Assembly: GCA_010405405.1 (NCBI GenBank)
Contig: MU004231.1
Coordinates: 2,647,703 to 2,711,702, forward strand
DNA: 64,000 bases
Direction: 5' to 3'
DNA from: Microthyrium microscopicum
Taxonomy: Eukaryota; Ascomycota; Dothideomycetes; Microthyriales; Microthyriaceae
Of this stretch, positions 26,301 through 38,600 are shown in pieces (positions within the stretch are counted from its first letter, which is position 1; each line of letters begins with the position of its first letter). Below the pieces are notes generated by a model. It did not search any database, had not been told where the DNA came from, and was given only the letters and a program-made list of their open reading frames with translations. Both the position numbers and the translations under genes were made by a program.

Positions 26301-29300
26301 AGTTAAAATAAGCTTAGAAAGTTTTTAGGGCTTTAATAAAGCTAAAGGGCATAACTTTAAATTTATATAACCTATAGTAAGTTAGGAATATAGTTTTATA
26401 TTTATTACTAGGTTTAATATAGATATATATAAAGGTAGTAATAACGTTAAACTTAGAGAAGTATTTTGCGTAATAGATATAGGTTAAAGTTTCTAGTAGC
26501 TATAAAGAAATATTATAATTCTTTTATATAATCTTATTAAGTCTATAGTAATTAATATAAACTTAAATTTCTTTTCCTAGTTTGTATGTATATAGTATTA
26601 GTATAGTGTAATGTAATTTGCTAGCTTAAACTTAATCTTAACTAAGTATTTAATTAATATATTATTTAATAATAAGGAATTCCTAGTAACCTAGGCTATT
26701 ATAGTAGCGTTTAGGGATTATAGCGTTTAGGATAATATTAATAGAGTAATCTTATTTGCTATAATATAGTATAAGTTTATTGCCTAATTTTAGGTTAAAG
26801 ATATCTATATAATAGTAATATTCTTTTAGTAAGTATTTAAGAATCTCTTCTCGTAAGAAGGAAGGTTTATTATATTTTTCTTGCTACTTTTTAAAGTCCT
26901 TAGGTAAGATTTTACCTAAATTAATAGTAATATCTTCTTTTAGTATAGGATTTAGATTTAGAGGTTTCTTATCCTTTTTGTTTTTAAAATTATTAGGCTA
27001 GATTTTACTAAATTACTAGCCTTATTCTAGTAGTTTAATAAAGGTAATAGCACTAACTATAGTAACATTCTTAAAGTAAGAATTAGTTAGATTAACTAAA
27101 TAGCCTTTATAATCTATAAAGATTAGGTAACTAGCTAGTAGGTAATATACTAAGTAGTAGTCTAAATTAAAGAGGATTTACTTCTTTCCTTCTTTAAGAG
27201 TAACCTTATAGAGGTTAATCTATAGGTTACTAAGAATAATATTATAACTAGCTACGTCTATAATAAAGTAGTAGATTTGTTTAATATGCCTTCCTAAATA
27301 AACGTTAACTATAGTAGCTTTATTAACCTTTATAATAGCTTTACTATTAGCTAATTATATAATTTAGAGAGTAGAGAGATTAATAGTAAGAATCTTGTAT
27401 TATTTAATAAAGTTAGGGTAAATAATTCTTATTACTCTACTCTCTATATCTATAAGGATATTAATTTTTAAGTAGTAGTCTTACTTTAGAAAGAATATAG
27501 TACTATAAGTAGTCTACTAATTACTTACTATAGGTATAGTAGCTACTTCTTAAGGGTAGAAATTGTATACTATAGAGGTAAGGAATATCTTAATAATAGC
27601 TAACTTAGTATTATTAAATATAATAGGCTCTAGGGATAATACTTATTAAAGGTTAACTTCTAGGCACTAGATAGTCTTATTAACCTTATATTAGATTTAT
27701 TCTTTTATAAGAACTAGCTTAGAGTTAGGTTTATCCTTCTTTTATTACTAATTATATGCTTTTTACTTATTTAGCTTCTTCGCGCGTCTCTATAGAGAAG
27801 CTTTTAGTTTTTTATATTATTACTATAATTATATTTATTATAATTATCCTTTATGGTTAGGAACTAAGGAGATTAAGTAGTAATTTAATTATAGATAGTA
27901 GTAAACTCTATAATAATAGCTATAACCTTTAGTTAGATTTTAGTATCTAATAAGGTATCTCTATTCTTATATAGTGCTAAGTTATACTAATAGCTATAGC
28001 CTTTCTCTTTATACTTTATATAATAGTTATTAGCCTTTAAGGCATTATAAATGTCTAAAGGGTAGTTAAACTTAAGTTTTTATTTACTACTCTTAGCTAT
28101 TAGATAATTATTATTATTATAGCTTTATAGATTAGTAGAGAGGACGTATTTAATATAATAAGTAATAGTATATAGGCTCTTAAGGAAATTCGTAAATATT
28201 TTTAATTCTATAAAGAGTACTCTCTCTACGAATTTTAGGAGTAGAAAGGGATATATTTTAATAATTTTATCTTAATTACTAAGCTTAGCTTTTCGTAAGT
28301 TCTCTAAGAAATAAGCTAGAAATTATTTAAGCTTCTTAGTAGGCTTTATTATAGCTTCTTAACTTTTAAGCTAGGTCTTAGTAGTAATATAGCTATCTTT
28401 AATACTATACTTATAATCTAGATTAGACTATATTTCTACTATAGATAAATATAGGTTAGTTAACTTATAATTACTTTATTTATTAATAGTACTAAATACC
28501 TAATTCTCTATTACTCCTTAGATAACTTAGATTTTAGAGGCTTTTATAAGATAGACTTATATATTATTATTAAGATAGTCTAATACTTTGCCTTTCTAAG
28601 TATAATACTTCTACTTATTCTTTCCTAAGAAGAGTAAAGGTTTATTACTTTATACTTTAAGGAGAAAGGCGCTACTAATTAAGTTAAAGTTAAAGAAAGG
28701 AGTAGTTTAATGCAAGTCTAATACCTCTAAGGGTATATTTAAGTTAGGTTAGTCTATATCCTAAGTTAGAGAGGTTTAGTAGAATAGATTATTATCTACT
28801 AACTTATTATAATTAAGATAGAGATTAGTTACCTTAATAGCTAAGAGTTTCTTTTAGAGAGCGTTAACCTAAGCTTAAAGGATAGTAGCTTCGTCTACTT
28901 TCTTCTATAGAGCTTTATAATATTTACTAATCTTATTAACGTAAGTAGTAAGTATTTCCTTAAGTAAATTATTATTATATTATAGCTCTTATACTTTTTA
29001 GCAAGTAGTTACTACTTCCTTAAGGGTAATAGTATTATCTTAAATCTACGCTTTAAAGTAAGTAATCTACTTTGTACGTTTATTATTAGTTTTAGCTAAG
29101 TTCTATATCTCTCTCTAAGCTTCTAAAGCTTCTTCCTAGAGAGTATAGATTAAGTCTATATTATAAGCGTTTATATTTTGCTTAATTTTAAAGAAGTAGG
29201 CTATAGTTTAAGAGGCTAATAATAAGGTATAGAGCTATATAACTAAGTTGTCTAATATAATCTCTTCTTTTAATAGATATTCTAAGTCTATACTTAATTT

Positions 29301-30403
29301 AATTAAGTAGTAAGAGTAATAGTAAAGGTCTAATTACTTCTTTTTATAATAGAGGTATATTCTTACGTCTTTTAGCTTATTACCTTCTTTGTTAGGTATC
29401 TTTTGTACCTAAGTAGCTTAAAAGATTAGAAGATTCTTATTAATAGTTAGAGTAACTAGTTAATTAAAGTTTACTACTATAGGGTAGTAAGATATTAATA
29501 TAGGTAGTACTCTAGGGCCTTTAGCTTACTAGCGTAGTTCTATTAGCTATTTATATATTTTAAAAGAAAGTCTAGTATTATTATTAGGTTAGAAAAGAGC
29601 TAGTAATTAGTTATCTCTTATATTTATTTAGTTTAGTAAAGTTATTTAACTAGTATTTTAAGGGGCATCTTCTAACGCTTTAGTCTTTTTGCTTTTACGG
29701 CCTTATTCTAATAGATAATTATTTTTTAACTTATCTTTATCTTTTAATAACGCTTTTAAGTCTAGCTCTAGTAGTTTTAATAATCTTAAGACGCTCTCTA
29801 CTAAATCTACTACTTTCTAGGTAGTATCTAGTTATACTATATTCTAAGTATTAAGTCTACTTTAATACTTAGTACGTATAGCAAAAGGATAACATAATAA
29901 AGATAGATAACGTAAGCATATAGGAGATAAGAATAGGTACTAATTATTAAGCTAAGTATAAGTAATTAGGGATAGTAAGTAGGCTATATAGCTATTAACT
30001 TAAGTCTATTAGTTAGGAGCCTTATTAGCTATAGTTATAAATAATAAAGAAGGATACTAGGAGGAAATACTTATTTATTTAGCGCGTTTTAATAATAAGC
30101 ATATTAAGTATAATTATAAATATTTAGTAGTAGTATAGAAGATAAACTTTAGTATTCTATAGAACTAAGGATAAGAGGTAATTAACGCTTAGACTATTAA
30201 TAGGTTAAAGAGTATTAGAGAATCCTAATACTTTAATTAGATAAGGAATTAGTAAGGCTAATAGATTTAGTAAATCTATAAAGGATCTTTAATAAGGTCT
30301 AAGACTATACGTATAGAATATTAATCTATATAGGCGCTTCTTTAGAAGTAAATTCTAGAGTATATAGTATAAATATGTAGGTAGTTAAACAGTTTATAGA
30401 TTA

Positions 30404-30630
30404 TATAACGAGCTATAGAACTTAGAGTAAGTAGATAATTAGATTATATTCTAGAATCTATAAATAGGAGAGAAAGAGAAGAAGATCTAGAAGAGCTATA
30501 GATCTATAAGGAAAGTAAGTCTACTTAGTAGATCCTTAGGCATACTAATCCTCTTAGGTCTAGCGCGTAATTTTATAATAAGATCTCTCTTATAATACTA
30601 CTATAAAGCTTATAAAGAGGAATTATTATA
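30404..30630 (-). repeat. Nested gypsy element, right (5') LTR
   Basis: 227 bp, alignable without gaps to 22,976-23,202. Most observed differences are transitions and this copy has fewer CA/TG dinucleotides. It is followed by the AGAAG duplication and then resumed chromovirus sequence. Confidence 0.92.
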
Positions 30631-33600
30631 AGAAGTAACCCTAGTTAATAAGTAAATACTATTATTATAGTTAAACTTAGCTAAACTAAGCTATCTTACC
30701 TAATTATCCTATTCTTAATACTTATAAATTTATAAGTAGTACTTAACCTCCTAGTTTAAGCGCTCTATTTAACTATTAGTCTATAAGTAAAATATCATTA
30801 AAAGCTTTCTAAGGATAGAAAGGTAATAAAGGAACGTTTTTTAGTACTTAGAAATAAAGAGAGGTCCTTAATTAGATATAATAGTATAAGGTATACTATA
30901 TAGGTATATAACCTTTTATAAAAAGATCTTAGTAAGGTCTTTTATATCTATATCCTTTCTTATTAAGATATAGTAAGCTATTTTAGTTAATTTATTAATA
31001 ACTACTATAATAAAGTTATAGGTTTAACTATTATAAATACTTAAGAGCAAATCTATAATAAAATCTATAGTAATATCTTTCTATAACGCTTTTAAGACTA
31101 GTAAGGCTATTAGTAACTCTTTCTAAGCTTATCTAATAGATTTATTACGTTAATAGTTAAGGCAAGCCTTATAATAGTCCTTAATATCCTTCTAAACATA
31201 GTCCTAAGTATAGTAGCGCTTAATCTTCTTAAGTATCTTCTTTAACTTTTTATAACTACCTTCTATAGCGTTATTATAGAACCTTTATAGAATTTTTTTC
31301 TTTTATAACTCTTTCTTAATAAAAATAAGATTTTTACTTATTTATTTAGCTTTATTTAAGTTATTCTTAGCTAGAGGAGGTTTATTAATAGCTAAAATTT
31401 TACTAAAGCTTATTTTTAGATATTTTTAAGTCTTAGTAGGCTTATCTTAACTTCTCTTAAGTTAGTTTATAGTAGAATACTACGTATTAATACTAACGTA
31501 TGTAATAATAAAGTCTATAAGTCTAATAGCGTTAATTTTAGCTATAAGAACGTTATTAAGCTATAATTTATTATAGAGTAGGTTAAGTAATACTTCTATA
31601 GTCTTTTTCTATTCTCTTTAGCTCTCTTTAACGTAGTTTAGACGTCTTAAGGGTTTATTAACTAGATTTATCTTATCTAGGTAGTGCTTAATATTAAAAT
31701 TATATTCTAAGAGTAAATCTATCTACTTTACGTATATTAATAATATTTTTAGTATTATTTTAAGTAATTTAAGGTTTATATAGTCTATTAAGATCTAAAA
31801 TTAGTTTAGTAAGCCTTATAAGTACTTTCTAAATATTTTTAAGGAATCTATAATTACTAAGAACTTCTATTATAAAGTCCTATAGTAGCTTTTTAGTAAA
31901 GATAATTTCTAAAAATAGAATATAATAGGTTTCTATAGGCTATCCTAGTCCTTATTATACTATCTTTAGCTTAATATTCTATAAATTACTCTTTTAGAAG
32001 TATTAGTTTCTAACTATATAGGAAGCATAGAGTTAAAATAGGCTAAAATTAGTATATTTATAAAAGAATCTTTTAGTTTATTAAAAGAATTTAAAGCGTT
32101 TAGTAGTAATTTAATATTTATAGACTTCTCCTACTATAGCTTTAAGCCTTTTAGGGCTTAACCTAGTTCTTTTTAAGTTAAAGTATTTAGTAATATAGTA
32201 ATATAGAAGAATTTAGTAATAAATTAATAATAGTAGTTTATAAAGCTAATAAATTTCCTTACTTAGTATATATTATATAGTTTTAGCTAATCTAGGTATA
32301 TATTAACTTATAACTAATCTATAGTAGTACTATCTAAGGTTATAATATAACTTAGATACTTTATACTACTAGTATAAAACTTATACTTAAATAGTTTTAT
32401 ATATAGATAGTACTCTATAAGTTACTATAAGACTTTTTAGATGTCTTTAATATATTACTTTTTAATTTTAGAGTAAATAAGGATATTATTAAAGTAAATA
32501 ATATATATTATATCTACTAAGCTTCTTAATACTTAGTTAATATATACTTAGAAAGCTATAAAAGTATTTATAAGTCTAAATAAGACTACTATATACTTAA
32601 ATATTCTATATTTAGTTCTAAATATAGTTTTCTACTTATTATTATCTTTAATACGTAAATAGTAGTAAGCTTTATATAAGTTAAAGCTAATAAAGAACTT
32701 AGTGTCTTAAAGTCTATCTAAAGACTTTTTAATAAGAAGTAATACGTACTAATTCTTAATAGTAATATTATTTAGGCCTTAATAGTCTATATAGAGTTAT
32801 AATATCCTATCTTTCTTCTTTATAAAAAGAATAGAAGCTTTAGTAAGGAATCTTAACTTCTAAATCTAACCTTTTATAAAATAAGTATCTAAGTACTTAT
32901 ATAGAATAATTAACTTAGTCTCTAAGAGACTATAAATAGGTTTATATAGTACTATAGTGCCTAGCTCTAGGTTAATCTTAAAGTCTTATAGACTATATTA
33001 GGCTAGTTTAAGCATATTTTATTTACTAAAGGCTTTAGTAAACTATAAATACTTACTTAAGAGCTCTTTTATAGATAAATTTAGGTTTAGTAACCTAACT
33101 AAATAATTAAATAGTTAAGATAAACTATTCTAAGCTAACTTAGAAAACTTATTAATATTTATAATCCTTATCTTACTATAGAAGCTACTAAAAGATTACT
33201 TTTACGTAAGAGTCTTATTCTTAAAGTCTAGAAGAAGATTCTACTCTTCTAACTAGAGTATTCCTATAATAATAAAGTAATATAAGAAGTCTATAATATA
33301 AAATAATTCTATTTTAGTCTTAGAAAGGCTATTTAAGTTAATTATTATTATTATAGCTTTTATAACTCTATAAATATATATAAGAGTACTATCTAAGTAC
33401 GTTATAAGTATCTTAAGAAGAAGAGTAATATAGAGCTAAAGTCTTTTAGCTAGTTTAATATTTATAACGTTAAAGTATAATTTATAATTAACTATAATGT
33501 CTAAGAATAGAGCTTTTTAGCTCTTATTATTTCTTAGACTTCTTTATAAGTATATTTATTTTAACTTTAGTCTTATAAAGTCTACTTTACTAAGTAAGTT

Positions 33601-35013
33601 ATTATTCTTAGCCCTTAATATCTTTAAGACGTATATAATAATAGTTTTATAGAGCTATTTAGCACTAAGCTAAGCTATTTTATTAATAAGAAAAGCTACT
33701 AAGTCTTAGTCTATAACTTTATAGCCTTATTTTTTCTTTATAGCTTAGAGTATTTTATTTTAAAATAGAGTTTACTATATTTAAAGTATTTAACCTTTTT
33801 TAAGTTAGACTCTAGTAGAATATCTACGTTCTAAGTTATTTTAAGTATAGCTTATTCTATTTTATTATTTTTTAAAGAGTAGAAAAACTTTTTAGGTATT
33901 CTTAGCTTTTTTAAGCCTTTCTTATACTTATACTTATTTCCTAAAGAGTATAAGTATTATTTTAAGAAAGATTATCTTAAGTTTACTTTTTTAGAAGTAG
34001 AATAGACCTTAGTTTCTATAGAACTAGGAGTCTAGTATAAGTTAGTCTTTTTAAGGGCTTCTTTAACTATAGTAATAGCAAATTTCTTATTAAAAAGAAT
34101 CTTTTCTTATATATTTCTAAAAAAGCTCTTATAGAACTAAAAGAAGTAACCCTTTTAGTTATTATATCCTTATTTTTTCTATAACCTAAGGAAGTTATTA
34201 TAAAGCTTCTAAGAATAGTATTAACTTAATTTAATTATCTAAAACTTCTTAAAAGTAATATATTCTTACTTTATAAAGTAGCCTAAATAGCCTAGTATGT
34301 AGTTTTAGACTACTTACTATATCTTTTAGAATCTTAAGTCTTAAGACTTCTTATAAAGGATAAGATTATTTAATCCTATTTATAATAGCTCTTTCTTAAG
34401 CTAATTATATCTATAAATATACTAGTAGAATTATTAATTATAGGTACTCTTCTAATAAAAGGGTTTAATAAACTTCTATTTAATATTATTAACTTAGAAT
34501 ATATATTCTTAGAGACTCTTCCTCTTATAAGGCTTTATTTTAGGCTTATCTTAGTTTAAAGGTCCTAAGAGGGTAAAAGCTTAGCTTAAAAGATACTAAT
34601 TAAGTCTTATTACGTTAACTTAGCTAAAGTTCTTTAACTCTTAGGTAGTTTTAAGCTTACTAAACTAAATTGCCCTAGTTTTTACTATTAGCTCTTATAC
34701 TTTAAGCTCTAGCTTCTTTTTATTAATAAACGTATTAAGTTTCTTTTTATAACGTATTATAAAGTTATTTTAAGTCTTTTTAGGCCTAAGTAGGTTAGGG
34801 TTAGCTAGTTTAATATTAAATAGATCTAATAGACTTCTAAATATATTAATTTAGGATATAATAAGTACTAGTAACTCTTAGCCTAATAATTAAGGCTACC
34901 TAAGTTCTATCTAGGCGTTAAGGTCTAAATATCTATTATTAGATATAGTTTCTAATTAAATAAAAGATAAAAATAATTTCTTTAAGTACTTAAGGGTTAA
35001 GAAGTAATTACTA

Positions 35014-35281
35014 TATTAGAAATAGGTTATTCTAAGTAGGTAAAGACTATAATTATTATAGTTTAAGTAGATATATAAAAATAGAGATAAGAGTAATTAC
35101 TAGGAAGTTACTTAGATCTCTATAATTCTTCTTCTTTATTACCTAGAGCTATAAGGACTTTATTAAGCTATTTATATTTATAATAGGTCGTTATTAGTTA
35201 ATCTAACTAATAACGCTTTATTCTACATAGATATATCCTATTAGTAGTTATCTTAAACTAGAGGTTTCCTAGTTCCTAACA
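35014..35281 (-). repeat. Chromovirus copy 2, right (5') LTR
   Basis: 268 bp starting TATTAGAAA and ending CCTAACA. This is the only one of the four LTR copies that keeps a CA terminus, confirming that the family has standard TG...CA ends. Confidence 0.93.
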
Positions 35282-35644
35282 GGCGTTTTATATCTTCTAC
35301 CCTTACTAACTCTATAAAACCTTAACGGATTTAGCTAGTTCTTTTAAAATACCTATGAAACCTATAATTTATACGTATAGGCGATATGGTAATAGCTACA
35401 TTAGGCTAGATAGCTAGTAATCTATAAGGGAAGGTTAGACTTAGAGAATCTTATTGTTAGTTTTAATGTTCCTTGCTAAGCTAAGATCCCTATTAACTCC
35501 TACTAAAATTTGGCTCCCATCTAAGTAGTCCTAGCAGTCCTGGCAGTAAAGTACAATCCGATAAGATTAGAGATAGACTAACGTCCAACGGTCCTAGTAG
35601 GGTCCTAGTAGGACTGCTAGCTAACCTAAACTTTTACCGATGTA

Positions 35645-38600
35645 GTTTAGTTAAAATTTTAACTTTAGTTTAAACTATAAGTAAAAGGTCTTATTCTTTA
35701 CTATAGAGGCAAATTTATTTATTATCCTATTTTTTTCTTCTTAATTTTTAATACTATCTAAAAAGATTTAGTTAATACTATTACTTTTTAGAAGTTATCC
35801 TTATTAAGCCTATAAAAAATTAAAAATATTTTTTAAGATTTAATACTAGAATAACTTAAAGTAGTAAAGACTAAACTTATAGACTTATATATTATTAGTA
35901 ATTTAACTATTTTATTATTACTTTAAGAAGTATTAAGTTATTTTAATAAATAACTATTATCTAATAAAAGTTATATTTATATATATAAATAAATTAAAGT
36001 AATCTATATAAAAAATAATTTTCTAGGCATCTAGTTTACTATTAACCTAAATAATATTAATAATATTATAAAATTATAGCTAGTAATATTCTAAGATTAA
36101 ATATTATAATAAGTAAATAAATTTATAAAGAAATTAGAGACTAGTATAGAATAATTCTAAATTCGTATAAATATATAATATATACTAAACTTAGTTATAT
36201 TTATATAATTTTTTTAAAAAGAAATAGAGCTCTTCTTTAAGTATTTTATTAAGATTAAGGATAATTTAGTTTTTAGTTATATTAATTACTATTTCTTAGT
36301 AATAAAAACTAATAAATAAGGATCTCTTTATACGTATAGCTTTATATAGTTTAAAAGTAACCTTTATTTTCTATTATTAGTAGAAACTTTATAGAATATA
36401 AATAATATAGATTTTAAAGATAAGTTTATTTAGTTTATTAATAAGTTAATATCTAAATTAGTTATTCTAAGTATAGTAATAGCCTTAAAACGTATCCTAA
36501 TAAATTTATTTAGAGACTAAAGGAAAGTTAATAAGTTTATTATAAACCTAAGTTACTTATCTATGTAATTTAAATTAGAAGTAAATCTATAGGCTAATAG
36601 TATCTAGATATATAAGTATATAAAAACTTATATAAAATATACTTCTAAAGCTATTATACTAGAAGTAGTTAGGACTAAATAGTAACTTTATAAATTCTAT
36701 TTTTTTTAGCTATTATATAAGAATATAATAATTAAAGATAAAGTACTAAAAGTTATATAAAATAATAATAGAGTAAATAAATATAATCTATTAATAACTA
36801 TTAGCCTTTACTATAATATAAATATATTATTTATCTTATTTAAAGGTTATAGGCTATTAATATTATTTTATATAATAAATTATACTACTAAAACTATAAT
36901 ACTAACTTAGAAGTACGTAGTAGTTATATAGGAAATATATATACTTATTAAAGAAGAAAGAAAAATAATTAAAAATAGGAAGATAACCTTATAGATAGTA
37001 AGATATATAATAATAAAGAGAGTAGTTACTACTAACTATATTATAGAGTTATCTAACTTCTATTTACTTTCTTTAAAAAGTTATAAATTAGCTTACTATA
37101 GATTATTTAGTTTTATTTATAAAAGTTTATAACTTTCTTCTTAGTTATAGAATATATTTTTTAAGCGTAGAAAATATAACTTAGTAATATATCTTACTTA
37201 ACTTAGTACTCTATTAGAAAATTTATTATAAAAGTACTTTATTTATAGAATAAATATACTTAAAAATAAATATAAAACCTTAAGTTAATTTAAGTATTAG
37301 TATTAGAAAGATTAGTAAAATCTTACCTCTATTAATTATCTATAAAAACTATAGTCTAATATTTATAGTGCTAAATCTTTATAATTATACTATACGTATT
37401 AAGGTTATTAAGAAGAAGAAAAATAGGCCTATAATAATTAAAGATATTAATTTTTTACTAAAGTTTATAATAGGATAAGAATAAACGTAAAGAATAATTC
37501 TATTTATAAAACTTTAAATTATTATCTTAAATAGTATTATATTCTATTTACTTAATAAACTATAAAATAATAAATATTACTAGAAGTATATTTAACTTCT
37601 TAATAATATTAAAGAAAAGCTAATAACTATATAGAAATATAACTCTTTATTTAGTATTATTTATACTATAGAAAAAGTTTTTAGTCTTTAATCTCTTAGA
37701 GCTAAATATCGTTTAGATAAGTAAAAAGGAATTACTAAGTCTAAGAGTCACCTTTTATATAGAAAATATTAAGAATCTTAGGAAAGCTAAGGAAGCTACT
37801 ATAATAAACTATAACCTTTAGAAAGTATAAATAAATAATAATAGCATAAATTCTAGCTCTAAGAATTATAGTATATATAGTAATAAAGTCTTAAATATTC
37901 TTAACATTAATAATATTATAATTTTAAGTATTATAGTAATTTAAAACTAGCTATTATAGTCTTTATAACTAAGAAACTTAGAAGCTAATTTCTTTACTAT
38001 TTATAGTTTTATAGGTAAGCTTAATTCTACTATAGATAACCTTTATATATCTTTTAGTAGTATAGATATTATATAATATATAAGAAAGTTCTATAATAAA
38101 GTAGATCTTAATACTACTAGATTAGCTAAGACTATATTAGATAGAATAAAATTATTAAAAAGAGTATAGAATAAACTAAACTAAAGCGTTATTATATAAA
38201 ATAATAAAGAAGGAATTAAAGATACTATTTAAAATTAACTTATTACTTATTTATTTAGACCTCTAAGTTCTTTAAGACTATAAAATATAATATTAAAGTT
38301 ATATATAAACTTTTTTAATAATTATCTTAACGCGTTAATTAATAGCTATAAAAGATAAGGTCTTAATAAATTATAAAGCTAAGCTATAATAACTATCTTT
38401 TCTTTTTTATATTAGTACTAAATAAAAAAAATTAAGATTAAGGATTTATATAAATAACTTTTTATATATATTAGTAGTACTAGTAAAATAAAAAAATTAT
38501 AAGTTATTAATGCTATCTAAGATATTTTTAATAAGTTAAAGCTTTAAGAAGAAATAATAATTACTACTTCTACTAGAAGTATAGTAGCTAATATTTAAAA

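Larger units (their letters stand above)
22976..30630 (-). mobile_element. Second Ty3/gypsy family, 7,655 bp, nested in chromovirus copy 2
   Basis: 227-bp LTRs lie at 22,976-23,202 and 30,404-30,630. The AGAAG duplication (22,971-22,975 and 30,631-30,635) matches the empty site in copy 1, where AAAAGAAGTAACCC is uninterrupted near 9,327. The minus-strand reverse transcriptase box near 26,236-26,270 reads YIDNLLIFS, that is YIDDLLIFS with one G to A change. A polypurine tract AAAGGAGGGGA (minus strand, 23,204-23,216) abuts the left LTR, confirming minus orientation. Integrase should therefore lie at about 23.5-25.5 kb and gag at about 27.5-30.3 kb. All frames are broken by stops, but more G/C, CA and TG survive than in the chromovirus, consistent with a later arrival. 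Confidence 0.92.
17969..35281 (-). mobile_element. Chromovirus copy 2 (8,778 bp before two inner insertions)
   Basis: Same family as the element at 5,196-13,973, with 268-bp LTRs at 17,969-18,236 and 35,014-35,281. The 5-bp flanks are AGCGT (17,964-17,968) and GGCGT (35,282-35,286); the single G/A difference is RIP-like. The reverse transcriptase box on the minus strand near 32,470-32,510 reads YFNNILIYS. The span is 17,313 bp. Subtracting the MITE with its 2-bp duplication (875) and the nested gypsy element with its 5-bp duplication (7,660) gives 8,778 bp, identical to copy 1. This exact agreement supports every boundary called here. Confidence 0.93.
17534..35642. mobile_element. 791-bp TIR DNA transposon, interrupted by a retrotransposon
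   Basis: The ends are inverted repeats of about 24 bp, starting CATTGGCAAAAGTTTG on the left and, reverse complemented, CATCGGTAAAAGTTTA on the right. All mismatches are transitions. TA flanks both ends (17,532-17,533 and 35,643-35,644), matching a Tc1/mariner-type duplication. Removing chromovirus copy 2 and its 5-bp duplication leaves 791 bp (17,534-17,968 plus 35,287-35,642, less the shared target). Near each end lie short palindromic motifs of the TCCTAGTAGGA/TCCTGGCAGGA type. No transposase is visible, so it is a non-autonomous element. It keeps many CA/TG dinucleotides and is much less RIP-altered than its surroundings. Confidence 0.85.
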
